A DNA stretch of 20,335 bases, taken from NCBI GenBank assembly GCA_013151705.1, contig JAADHT010000059.1, positions 1 to 20,335 on the forward strand, read 5' to 3'. This stretch comes from Kiritimatiellota bacterium (lineage in GTDB: Bacteria; Verrucomicrobiota; Lentisphaeria; Victivallales; JAADHT01). The stretch's first letter is position 1, and each line of letters begins with the position of its first letter. Under the pieces are notes generated by a model that saw only the letters and a list, made by a program, of their open reading frames with translations, ran no database searches and was not told the DNA's origin. Shown piece by piece: positions 9,287 to 16,386 of this stretch. The translations under genes and the position numbers were made by a program.

Positions 9287-9295
9287 GAATTAGGA
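9268..9295 (+). repeat. Heptad tandem repeat at the kinase/cyclase junction
   Basis: Four consecutive 7-bp units: ATTAGGA, ATTGAAA, ATTAGGA, ATTAGGA. They encode the last few kinase residues, the TAG stop at 9284-9286, and the AGGA Shine-Dalgarno of the cyclase. Every ATTAGGA unit contains both a TAG triplet and an AGGA. The 12-mer GAATTGAAAATT (9273-9284) also occurs on the minus strand inside the aas insertion (2880-2891). Confidence 0.75.
9285..9288 (+). promoter_or_regulatory. RBS of the adenylate cyclase, overlapping the kinase stop
   Basis: AGGA at 9285-9288 lies 8 bases before the ATG at 9297 and overlaps the kinase TAG, implying translational coupling. A second AGGA (9292-9295) is only one base from the ATG and is too close to work as an SD. 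Confidence 0.55.
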
Positions 9296-9296
9296 A

Positions 9297-10301
9297 ATGA
9301 AGGTTGCGGAGAAACAGACAGTCTTGGTCGTGGACGACGCCACGGAGAACATAGACGTGATAGTAGGACTGCTGAAAGACCATTACCGCGTAAAGGCGGC
9401 GGTCAACGGAATGAAGGCGCTGAAAATCATAGAATCGAAACCTCCGGATCTCATCCTCTTGGACATAATGATGCCGGAAATGGACGGACTCGAAGTGATA
9501 AGACGCCTTAAGGCCAATCCCGCGACAAGCGAAATCCCAGTGATCTTCCTGACCGGAAAAACAGATGCGACCGACGAGACGAAAGGCTTCGAGCTGGGAG
9601 CGGTGGACTACATATCAAAGCCGTTCAACCCGGCGGTGGTCAAAGCCAGGGTGGACACCCAGATGGAGCTCGTCTCCCGACGCCGCGAGACGGAGCGCCT
9701 CCTAAGCAACATACTTCCAGAGAAAGTGATAGCGGATCTGAAGGAATCGGGAGCCTCGAAACCGGAACTCTTCCCGAATGTGACCGTGTTCTTCTCCGAC
9801 TTCGTCGATTTCACCAAACTTTCCGCGGAAACCGCGCCGGAAACCCTCATCAGCGAGCTATCAGACATTTTCACATCCTTCGACGATATAATAGAACGCA
9901 ACGATTGCGAGCGCATAAAAACCATAGGCGACGCGTATCTCGCGGTCTGCGGGATGCCTAATGAGAATCCCGACCATGCGGCGAATCTGATTCGGGCGGG
10001 CCTGGAAATGATCTCGTTTCTCGAACGACGCAATGCGACCTTCAAGTTGAAATGGAGGGCTAGAGTCGGAATCCATAGCGGACCGGTGGTCGGAGGCATA
10101 GTAGGCGTGAAAAAATATCTCTACGACATCTTCGGAGACACAGTGAACACCGCCTCCAGAGTCGAATGCGCGTCCGAGCCGATGCGTGTCACGATCTCCC
10201 AGGCGACCCGCGATCTGGCATCCGAAGCGTTCGCGTTCACCCCCCTCGGCCCCGTCGAGCTGAAAGGAAAGGGCGCGGTCGAGCTCTTCACCGTGGATTA
10301 A
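9297..10301 (+). CDS. Response-regulator adenylate cyclase (REC + class III cyclase)
   Basis: 334-residue cytoplasmic protein, probably making cAMP from ATP when phosphorylated. The receiver domain (about 7-122) has the acidic pair D13/D14, phospho-acceptor D56 (LLDIMMPEMDG), T86 and K108 (SKPF). A short helical linker leads to LSNILPEKVI and the class III catalytic domain (about 158-334). Metal-binding Asp are D168 (FFSDFVDF) and D212 (IGDAYLA). Base-selecting residues are K208 (ERIKTIGD) and D277 (LYDIFGD), the adenine pair; guanylate cyclases usually have Glu and Cys. N284 and R288 (VNTASR) stabilise the transition state. Every catalytic residue is present. It starts 10 bases after the kinase stop and is very likely the output partner of that kinase's HPt domain (inferred from position and domains). 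Confidence 0.93.
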   Translation: MKVAEKQTVLVVDDATENIDVIVGLLKDHYRVKAAVNGMKALKIIESKPPDLILLDIMMPEMDGLEVIRRLKANPATSEIPVIFLTGKTDATDETKGFELGAVDYISKPFNPAVVKARVDTQMELVSRRRETERLLSNILPEKVIADLKESGASKPELFPNVTVFFSDFVDFTKLSAETAPETLISELSDIFTSFDDIIERNDCERIKTIGDAYLAVCGMPNENPDHAANLIRAGLEMISFLERRNATFKLKWRARVGIHSGPVVGGIVGVKKYLYDIFGDTVNTASRVECASEPMRVTISQATRDLASEAFAFTPLGPVELKGKGAVELFTVD

Positions 10302-10320
10302 TCCGCAAAACCCGGCAAAC

Positions 10321-10353
10321 GTGTTCCACAGGGACACATCCGCGATTTTCGCG
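10321..10353. terminator. Tandem hairpins between convergent genes (candidate bidirectional terminator)
   Basis: Two hairpins: GTGTTCC-ACA-GGGACAC (10321-10337, one G-T wobble) and CGCGA-TTT-TCGCG (10341-10353, perfect). They sit 19 bases after the cyclase stop and 20 bases after the stop of the minus-strand small gene, a symmetric position expected of a shared terminator. No clear U tract follows on either strand, so intrinsic termination is only a suggestion. Confidence 0.4.
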
Positions 10354-10373
10354 AAACAGGTAAGTCGCTCCTT

Positions 10374-10520
10374 TCAGGGCGACATTCCATCGACCAAACG
10401 TTCCATGCGAAAAGAATCTATAGCGCCGCGGTAGTCCTCCGAAATCACCGCCATCTCTCCAAAAAGGGAGCCGTCTCTCAAAGTGATCAAGGTTTTGTCC
10501 ACGTTCACGGTAATCCTCAC
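10374..10520 (-). CDS. 48-residue small protein with a cyclic-nucleotide-binding-like signature
   Basis: GTG start at 10520 is preceded by a strong SD, AAGGAGG (10527-10533), with 6-base spacing. That supports this start over an upstream TTG in the same frame. The protein contains GSLFGEMAVISEDYRGA. The phosphate-binding cassette of cyclic-nucleotide-binding domains reads roughly G-x-x-F-G-E-x-A-x5-(P)R-x-A, and the Gly-Glu to Arg spacing is identical here. Preceding residues (VNVDKTLITLRDG) could be the beta strands before that cassette. At 48 residues it is far shorter than a full CNB fold (about 110-120), so it may be a relic, a micro-domain or a coincidence. It lies 91 bases downstream of the TPR glycosyltransferase gene on the same strand and converges on the adenylate cyclase. 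Coding status is likely; function is unknown. Confidence 0.55.
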   Translation of the reverse strand: MRITVNVDKTLITLRDGSLFGEMAVISEDYRGAIDSFRMERLVDGMSP

Positions 10521-10526
10521 GAAAAT

Positions 10527-10533
10527 CCTCCTT
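10527..10533 (-). promoter_or_regulatory. Strong RBS deciding the start of the small CNB-like gene
   Basis: AAGGAGG on the minus strand, six bases from GTG. It is the longest anti-SD match seen in the window and the main evidence that the 48-codon frame is translated. Confidence 0.6.
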
Positions 10534-10611
10534 TTGAATCGCGGCAAACAGCAGTTCAATCACACTATTCCATCTCGATCGCATAATTTGTCAATCCTTT
10601 TGAAAAACACT

Positions 10612-12390
10612 CTATTTCGAGATTTTTTTCAATTCCGGGAACGCCGACATCAAATCCTTGGTCAAAACAGCGCCGTCCCGCAAGGCGCTGGAGCTCTCTT
10701 TTTCAGCATCGTCCGTTCTTCCTTTGAAGAGAAGAAGCCTGGCAAGCCAAACACGGTTTTCAGGGACGTTTTTAATGTCCAGCGATTTTCTGAAAAACAC
10801 GATGGCGGCATCGACATCGCGCAACTTGACATGCGTCTGCGCGACATTCGAGAGAAGATCAGCCTTGTATGGGGAATCAAACTCCAACGCCTTGCCGTAG
10901 GACTTCAAAGCGGCTCGATAGCGTTTCTCGCGAAAATGGATGGAGCCCGTCGCGAACCTCGCGCGGACATGAGACGGCTCGAGTTTCAAACACCTCTCGT
11001 ACAGCCGAAGGGCGCCGGCATAATCACCGCGCTCCTGACGCGCCAAACCCGCGAAATACGCGGATTCCGGATCCTCCCGCTTTGTTCGAGTTTCCAAACT
11101 CCAAAAAGCTAGACTGTCGCTCCAAGAATTCAAAGCGACGCGGTTGAAATGGAGCATAAACGGGAAAACGCAGATGCAAAGCGCGATGGAGCAACGACGG
11201 CCCACCCTCGGCAAAGATTCCACAAACACGCCAACAGCGAGAAAGAGTCCCGCCAAAGGGAAATAACTGTATCTATCGGCCATGATGAATTGGTCGGCGT
11301 ATCTGATATGCGCGATCGACGGCAGAAAAGCGATTATGAAAAAGAGCCCTCCGAACGCGACTCTTTTATCGTATTTGGAGAAACGCCACATAAAAAACGC
11401 TAAAACCGCGCAACCGACGATTATAAGCCACGGGGCGAATGAGAATAACATCGAGTCGGAGGGCCAAAGATACCGATGCTCCATAACGCCGACCATAAAA
11501 AAACGTTTGATCCATTCCGAAACAGCGAAAACCGCGCCGGAAACCAATTTCGCCGCCGGAGCGTCCACCGCCGCTCGAAACGATCCGAAAAGATTGACGC
11601 CGACCACCAAAACGGCCGAAATAAACAGCGCGAGAATCGCGGAAAGCCCACGGCACCGAGCTCGAAGCCAATCCGACGATAAAATGGAATTTGATTTCCC
11701 GGACGCTTTCGCGTCGGAAAAACACAACTCATAAGCGAGCAGGATGAATGGCAGCACGATCATCACAGGTTTCGAAAGCATCGCGGCTATGCCTAAAACG
11801 ACGACGAAGGTCAAACGGAGCCACCCGCTCTCCACACCTTCATTTCGCGGAAGTCGCGCCTCCCCTTTGGCAGCGGAATTGAAATCCGCATACGCGAGAA
11901 TCGCGGAAAGGCCGAAAAACGCCGCCAAAAGGTCTTTGCGGCCCATGCACCAAGCGACCGGCTCGACTTGCAATGGATGCGAAGCGAAAGTCAGCGAAAC
12001 CGCTATCGCTCCAAGCCAGCTCATCCTCAAACGACGGGCCAGCGCCAACACCAGAATAGAGTTCGCCGCATGCAGCAGAAGATTGTCCAAATGTATCGGC
12101 AAGGGCGTTTTGCCGAAAACCGCGGTCTCTAAGAAATAAGTGGTGTACGTCAGAGGGATGTAGAGGTTCTCCTCGGAACAGCCTCCGGTACGCCAAATGG
12201 AAAGGAAAGAGTGTAAATCAAAACGCCCCAAAAGGGGATTGAGGATTATGTAAGGATCGTCATCGTACCCGACAAACGGAAAGTGGACACAGGGCCAGTA
12301 AACCGCGAGAACCGCGACGGCGACGCAAATGAAAATAATCACGCCCGGTTTCAAAGGACCGCGGAAACCTTCCTGACGCGGAACGTCCAT
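10612..12390 (-). CDS. TMTC-like GT-C membrane protein with C-terminal TPR repeats
   Basis: 592-residue polytopic membrane protein. The first helix (about 16-34) is followed by FVGYDDDPYI (39-48), the acidic loop typical of GT-C glycosyltransferases that use lipid-linked sugars. HPLQVEPVAWCMGRKDLLAAFF (split here: HPLQVEPVAW at 138-147, GRKDLL at 150-155) and MADRYSYFPLAGL (370-382) are hallmark segments of bacterial relatives of the TMTC O-mannosyltransferases. About 10 further hydrophobic helices precede three or four TPRs (about 440-575), e.g. GDYAGALRLYERCLKLEP. Donor and acceptor cannot be read from sequence. The start at 12390 is chosen because AGGAGG (12397-12402) lies 6 bases upstream; a longer frame to 12453 lacks this. 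It is 88 bases downstream of the V-ATPase K gene on the same strand. Confidence 0.85.
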   Translation of the reverse strand: MDVPRQEGFRGPLKPGVIIFICVAVAVLAVYWPCVHFPFVGYDDDPYIILNPLLGRFDLHSFLSIWRTGGCSEENLYIPLTYTTYFLETAVFGKTPLPIHLDNLLLHAANSILVLALARRLRMSWLGAIAVSLTFASHPLQVEPVAWCMGRKDLLAAFFGLSAILAYADFNSAAKGEARLPRNEGVESGWLRLTFVVVLGIAAMLSKPVMIVLPFILLAYELCFSDAKASGKSNSILSSDWLRARCRGLSAILALFISAVLVVGVNLFGSFRAAVDAPAAKLVSGAVFAVSEWIKRFFMVGVMEHRYLWPSDSMLFSFAPWLIIVGCAVLAFFMWRFSKYDKRVAFGGLFFIIAFLPSIAHIRYADQFIMADRYSYFPLAGLFLAVGVFVESLPRVGRRCSIALCICVFPFMLHFNRVALNSWSDSLAFWSLETRTKREDPESAYFAGLARQERGDYAGALRLYERCLKLEPSHVRARFATGSIHFREKRYRAALKSYGKALEFDSPYKADLLSNVAQTHVKLRDVDAAIVFFRKSLDIKNVPENRVWLARLLLFKGRTDDAEKESSSALRDGAVLTKDLMSAFPELKKISK

Positions 12391-12396
12391 GTAGCT

Positions 12397-12402
12397 CCTC
12401 CT
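12397..12402 (-). promoter_or_regulatory. RBS deciding the start of the TPR glycosyltransferase
   Basis: AGGAGG six bases upstream of the ATG at 12390. It places the start 21 codons inside the longest open frame, directly before MDVPRQEG and the first membrane helix. Confidence 0.65.
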
Positions 12403-12478
12403 AGCGCCAGCCACACAAGACCAAGCGGCAGGCACGATGGCTCGGACTAGCAAACGACCGCGCCATATCCGACGGCCG

Positions 12479-13036
12479 TCACTTTACCGCGGCTTTCGCG
12501 GAAGCGGGCTGAACCAATGTAGTCGCCGCTTTGTCAATGGAAGCCTTCGCCTTTTCGAGGGATTTCGCGTCAGGCAGCTTGGCCATAATGACAATCAGGA
12601 AAACCAGCACGAAAATGGCGACCGTCTCGATCACGCCGAGCGCGATGAGATAGTTGGCGAATCCTTTTTCCGTATCTACGAAGGCCGAGCAGGCGCCAGC
12701 GGCGGCCTTGCCCTGCATCCAAGCGGAATAACCGATGGCCAATCCGGCCAAAACGCCGATTGCCAGGTAGAAAGGCCAATACCCCGCTCCTTTCTCGGCG
12801 AATGACGGGAACATAAGAAACATGGCGACGATACCGTAGATCGTCTGCGAAAACGGCGCTCCCGCCAAACCGATTAGCAGAAACGGAGCGGGTTTGTTTT
12901 GAGCATAGCATTTCTTCCAGGCGCCTATCGCCGCGGCGCATCCGGCACCAGTGCCCAATGCGGATCCAACCGCCGAAAACGCGATAACCGCGAAAGCTCC
13001 GATCTGTCCCAAAGCCGTCATCGTAACTTCATTCAT
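12479..13036 (-). CDS. ntpK: V-type ATP synthase/ATPase proteolipid subunit K
   Basis: 185-residue, four-helix (two-hairpin) membrane-rotor subunit that carries the coupling ion through the Vo ring. Helices are about 8-30, 52-77, 86-108 and 128-151. The ion-binding carboxylate is E137 (ALGVIETVAIF). By alignment in mind with Enterococcus hirae NtpK (T64, Q65, Q110, E139), residues S63-Q64 (PFSQTIYG), Q108 (WMQGKAAAG) and E137 match the Na+ ligand set, with Ser for Thr. About 30 polar, Lys/Ala-rich residues follow the last helix and are unusual for this subunit. Start supported by AAGGA with 8-base spacing. No other V-ATPase subunit gene is in the window, so it looks detached from its usual operon, unless the rest of the genome shows otherwise. 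Confidence 0.9.
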   Translation of the reverse strand: MNEVTMTALGQIGAFAVIAFSAVGSALGTGAGCAAAIGAWKKCYAQNKPAPFLLIGLAGAPFSQTIYGIVAMFLMFPSFAEKGAGYWPFYLAIGVLAGLAIGYSAWMQGKAAAGACSAFVDTEKGFANYLIALGVIETVAIFVLVFLIVIMAKLPDAKSLEKAKASIDKAATTLVQPASAKAAVK

Positions 13037-13195
13037 TTCTCAATTCCTTTTTATTCAATCGTCTAATTCCGTTGAAAAACAAAATACACTTCGAGTCTCA
13101 CACAGAGAAATTTTAATTTGCACCAATAAACGACTATATCAAGTCATTCCGCCGAAAAAACAGCAAAGAAAAAAGGCGGATGAATTCAGAGAGAG

Positions 13196-13239
13196 ACGTT
13201 CGACGTTCGGATTCACTTATTGTATTGAACATCGAACAT
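13196..13239 (-). repeat. Heptad-built hairpin downstream of the prepilin peptidase
   Basis: ACGTTCG twice in tandem (13196-13209) and the 7-bp period GAACATC/GAACAT (13227-13239) form a 13-base inverted repeat. The two differences become G-U pairs in the minus-strand transcript. It begins 12 bases past the prepilin peptidase stop, so it would end that mRNA in a long stem. A T-rich stretch follows only about 20 bases later. Confidence 0.55.
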
Positions 13240-13251
13240 AACGCCTAAGCG

Positions 13252-14079
13252 TCATCTATGAAGCGCCCTGGTCAAATTCCAAAAGGCGGAGACAAGCTCG
13301 GGGCCGGCGGCCAACCAGATCAAAGTACCCCCCGCCAAACTCGGGCCGAACGGGATGTATGATTTCAACCCGCGTTTTTTCACAACAGCCAGCACAATCC
13401 CGAGTGTCGATCCGATTATCGCGCCGGCGAAAATGGTGACGAAAGCGGCCCGCGGCCCCAGGAGAGCGGCAATGGCTACTATATATTTCACATCCCCCCA
13501 GCCTAACGCGTCTTTTTTGACAAACATTCTGCCGGCAACCGCGAAAAGGGAGAAAAGGATTCCGAAAAGCGCCGCCGAAGCGCAGGAAAGCGAAAGAGCG
13601 ATGAAAGAAGTCCGCGCCTGCCAAAACGCCGGGAAAAGGTATGCCCAGAACATTCCGAAAAACATGGCCGGATACGTTATTTTGTTTGGAATAAGTCGAT
13701 GGTCGTAATCGATGAAGGAAGTCGAAACCATAAACATGATGGTAACGGCGTAGAGCGCGAACGCAGGAAGAATAAAATCGTTCGGCACTCTCAAAACGAA
13801 GAGTCTGAACCATGCGAACAAAAAAAGCGCTCCGGTAAGCAGCTCCACGCAAAAATAACGTGGAGATATGGGTTCAGCGCAATTCGAACACCGACCTCGA
13901 AGAAAAAGCCAGCTAAGCAGTGGCAGGTTCTCGTGCCATTTTATGCGGTGATCGCATTTCGGACAATGGGATGGTGGCGACACAACCGACTCACCGCGCG
14001 GAATACGCCAGATGCAAACATTGAGAAAACTCCCAACGCAAGCGCCGAAAACAAAAACGAAAACGGTTGGAATCAGCAT
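13252..14079 (-). CDS. pilD: Type IV prepilin peptidase / N-methyltransferase (A24 family)
   Basis: 275 residues, complete and of normal family length. Inner-membrane aspartic protease that cleaves prepilin leader peptides and N-methylates the mature N-terminus, serving type IV pili or type II secretion. The N-terminal GxxxGSFLNV segment (12-21) is followed by the zinc-type tetracysteine C39-x2-C42 and C64-x2-C67. Catalytic aspartates are D124 (SFIDYDHRLIPN) and D196 (GWGDVK). FGPSLAGG is at 244-251. About eight hydrophobic helices are visible. Only a weak GGGA lies before the ATG. No pilin or secretion genes are in the window, so the partner system is elsewhere. Confidence 0.94.
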   Translation of the reverse strand: MLIPTVFVFVFGACVGSFLNVCIWRIPRGESVVSPPSHCPKCDHRIKWHENLPLLSWLFLRGRCSNCAEPISPRYFCVELLTGALFLFAWFRLFVLRVPNDFILPAFALYAVTIMFMVSTSFIDYDHRLIPNKITYPAMFFGMFWAYLFPAFWQARTSFIALSLSCASAALFGILFSLFAVAGRMFVKKDALGWGDVKYIVAIAALLGPRAAFVTIFAGAIIGSTLGIVLAVVKKRGLKSYIPFGPSLAGGTLIWLAAGPELVSAFWNLTRALHR

Positions 14080-14237
14080 ATTATCCCACTAATTTGGATT
14101 GCAGCGCCGCCTAGCCAAAGGATCAAACATCGACAAGCGGGAGCACTTTCGCCGAAAGCGCCCTACGCAAGTCCCAGGGAACCATCGGCCGCGCGGAAGA
14201 ACCGACGCGGCAACTCAATGACGCGGTGGCTGTGGGG

Positions 14238-14253
14238 CGCTCCTTCCGGAGCG
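14238..14253. repeat. Perfect short hairpin in the kinase/prepilin peptidase gap
   Basis: CGCTCC-TTCC-GGAGCG, a 6-bp perfect stem, lies in the 249-base gap 14080-14328. No T tract follows. A second small stem (CTTTC/GAAAG) lies near 14147-14159. The GC-rich gap otherwise shows no gene. The sequence TGTGGGGC just before the hairpin also occurs in the right arm of the 3531-3605 element, suggesting a shared dispersed family. Confidence 0.4.
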
Positions 14254-14328
14254 GCGTTTAGTTTTCCGGAATGCCCGCCGCCAACACCACCGCGTTACTT
14301 GGGCACCGCTTCAAAAACATTCCAACTT

Positions 14329-16293
14329 TCAACGTCGATTCCCGCTTTTTCCAAGGCGCCTTTTGTTGAGCATCAACTTCACTTTGCCCTCCAGATCCTC
14401 CATCACGAAAGGTTTTGGAAGAAACTCATTGAGCTCGGATTCAAGGGACAAGACCCCATACTCGTTGCCAGTGTATCCGGAAATGAATACGACAGGCATC
14501 TCAGGAGCGGTTTCCCTGATCTCCTCGGCCAATTCAATCCCCGTCATACCATGTAAAATGATGTCGGACACAACCAAGTCCACCTTTTGCTCCGCCATCA
14601 AAAACAACTCCAAAGCCTCGGTACCCGAAGTGGATTGCAAAACCGTGTATCCGATTGCCGAGAACGACTCGAACATCATCTCCAGCAAAGAGGTCTCGTC
14701 GTCAACGATCAACAGAGTCGGGGATCCGCCATCAAACGTCTCACAGGCTCCATCTCCATGGTCCGTCTCGGCCATGGGAGAAACATCTTCGCTGATTAAC
14801 GCTGGAATCATTATATTGAATTCCGCGCCTTTTTCGGGAGATGAATCCACAACGATAAAGCCGTTATGCTGCTTCACGATGCCATATACGGTCGAAAGAC
14901 CGAGTCCGGTGCCTCTTCCACCTGATTTGTTTGTGAAAAAAGGTTCGAAAATATGTTTGATCACCTCATCGGTCATTCCGCATCCCTCGTCGACGACGGA
15001 TATAAGCACGTAGTCCCCCGGAGGAACCGTGAAATTTCCATCGCTGAAAGGCTCGGCGATGAAGCTGGAGTCAGTGGAGATTACGTCTCCACCATCCGGC
15101 GCCATCGCCTCGACGGCGTTCACAACCAAGTTCATCACGATCCGCTCGATGTGTATCTTGTCGGAAAGAACATCGGGCAATTCCTTATTCAACTGCAGCT
15201 TGATCCGCGCCTTGTCCCTGGCAATCTCCTCCAGCATAGGAAACATATTCTCTATGATCCCGTTCGCATTCAAAGGAGCGAGGCGCATCACCTGTTTTTT
15301 ACTGAACGCCAGCATTTGCTTGGTTATATCAGACGCCCGCTGACCGGCCTTTTTTATCTCCTCCACTTTGCGATGCGCCGGATCGCTTGGGGAAATCGTG
15401 CCGAGAAGTATTTCCGAATATCCCAGAATGGCAGTCAGAATATTATTGAAATCGTGCGCCACGCCACCAGCGAGACGCCCGACCGCCTCCATCTTTTGAG
15501 ACTGTCTTATCTTGTTCTCAAGCTCGACTATTTTTGTAACATCCTTTTTAACCCCAATGAAGTGCGTGATGACTCCATTCTTGTCGCGGACGGGAGAAAT
15601 AGTCGCATCCTCGTCGTATTCGCTTCCGTCTTTGCGTTTGTTGATGAAATGCCCCGACCACGTCTCGCCGGCCGTTATCGTCCGCCACAAATTCGCATAG
15701 TAATCGTCGGATTGGCGACCACTCTTGAGAATTGACGGTTTCCTCCCCACGACCTCGTCAATGGAATATCCGGTGAGTGTCTCGAAGGCTGGATTGACGT
15801 ATTTTATGACAGCATCCAAATCGGTGATGAAGACAGCTTCCGTCGTCTGATTTATCGCTGGTTCGAGAAACTCCAGTTCGGCTTTAGCGACTTTGCCCTC
15901 GGTAATATCGACAGCGACCCCCGCTATTCCAACGACACGTCCGGATCTGTTTTTGACCACCGATTTCACACTATTGAACCATCTCTCGTTTCCAGTAGCT
16001 CCCTTCAAAAAAAGTTCTTCACGAGTGGAATCCATCTCCCCGTTCATCATACGCTCGTCGGTTCGACGCAACTTTTCCGAATAATCCTCAGGAAAAATAT
16101 CGAAGTCGTCGCGGCCAATAATATCTTCAATCGACATACCAAGAAAATCGGTGAGAGCCTGATTGACCCAAATGTATTTGAAATCGGAATTTTTGATGAA
16201 AACGGGATATGGGATGAGAAAAAGCAGAGTCTCGAATCCAGCGTTGATTTCGCATTCAGACATCAACAATTGTTTTCTCGTTTTCACAGTCAT
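14329..16293 (-). CDS. Soluble PAS-PAS hybrid histidine kinase with C-terminal receiver
   Basis: 654 residues from the ATG at 16293; no membrane helix, so it is cytoplasmic. Two PAS domains (about 20-135, ending GIAGVAVDITEGK, and about 145-255, ending FIGVKKDVTK) precede HisKA with H280 in GRLAGGVAHDFNN. HATPase_c has N box (MNLVVNAVEAM), G1 (DEGCGM) and G2 (GRGTGLGLS). The receiver (about 525-640) has D531/D532, phospho-acceptor D577 (VVSDIILHGMTG) and K627 (LPKPF). This is the common NtrB/HWE-independent layout in which the attached receiver modulates the kinase; no output partner is adjacent. Start is uncertain: the frame is open to an ATG at 16320 without an SD, while 16293 has AAAAGGG about 10 bases upstream. 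Signal and target are unknown. Confidence 0.9.
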   Translation of the reverse strand: MTVKTRKQLLMSECEINAGFETLLFLIPYPVFIKNSDFKYIWVNQALTDFLGMSIEDIIGRDDFDIFPEDYSEKLRRTDERMMNGEMDSTREELFLKGATGNERWFNSVKSVVKNRSGRVVGIAGVAVDITEGKVAKAELEFLEPAINQTTEAVFITDLDAVIKYVNPAFETLTGYSIDEVVGRKPSILKSGRQSDDYYANLWRTITAGETWSGHFINKRKDGSEYDEDATISPVRDKNGVITHFIGVKKDVTKIVELENKIRQSQKMEAVGRLAGGVAHDFNNILTAILGYSEILLGTISPSDPAHRKVEEIKKAGQRASDITKQMLAFSKKQVMRLAPLNANGIIENMFPMLEEIARDKARIKLQLNKELPDVLSDKIHIERIVMNLVVNAVEAMAPDGGDVISTDSSFIAEPFSDGNFTVPPGDYVLISVVDEGCGMTDEVIKHIFEPFFTNKSGGRGTGLGLSTVYGIVKQHNGFIVVDSSPEKGAEFNIMIPALISEDVSPMAETDHGDGACETFDGGSPTLLIVDDETSLLEMMFESFSAIGYTVLQSTSGTEALELFLMAEQKVDLVVSDIILHGMTGIELAEEIRETAPEMPVVFISGYTGNEYGVLSLESELNEFLPKPFVMEDLEGKVKLMLNKRRLGKSGNRR

Positions 16294-16357
16294 ACACGCA
16301 AAACCCTTTTCAGACACCATAACACGGCATTCACAAAACTACCAATCACCGATGCTG

Positions 16358-16386
16358 AATATATATTAGGAATCCGATGATTGCAA
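16358..16386 (-). promoter_or_regulatory. Candidate sigma-70-type promoter for the PAS-PAS kinase
   Basis: On the minus strand TTGCAA (16386 to 16381) and TATATT (16363 to 16358) are 17 bases apart, leaving a leader of about 60 bases before the ATG at 16293. Spacing is optimal and the -10 box is good; the call is by eye. Confidence 0.4.

Noticed and set aside
9861..10337. Antisense frame as a toxin partner for the 48-residue protein
   Set aside because: It overlaps the conserved cyclase domain, lacks PIN or other toxin motifs and has no RBS.
10483..11112. 209-codon plus-strand frame
   Set aside because: It is antisense to the TPR region of the glycosyltransferase and shows no domain.
13699..14556. 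285-codon plus-strand frame crossing the prepilin peptidase and kinase genes
   Set aside because: It crosses two well-supported minus-strand genes and their gap; composition is Lys/Asn/Arg-rich shadow sequence.
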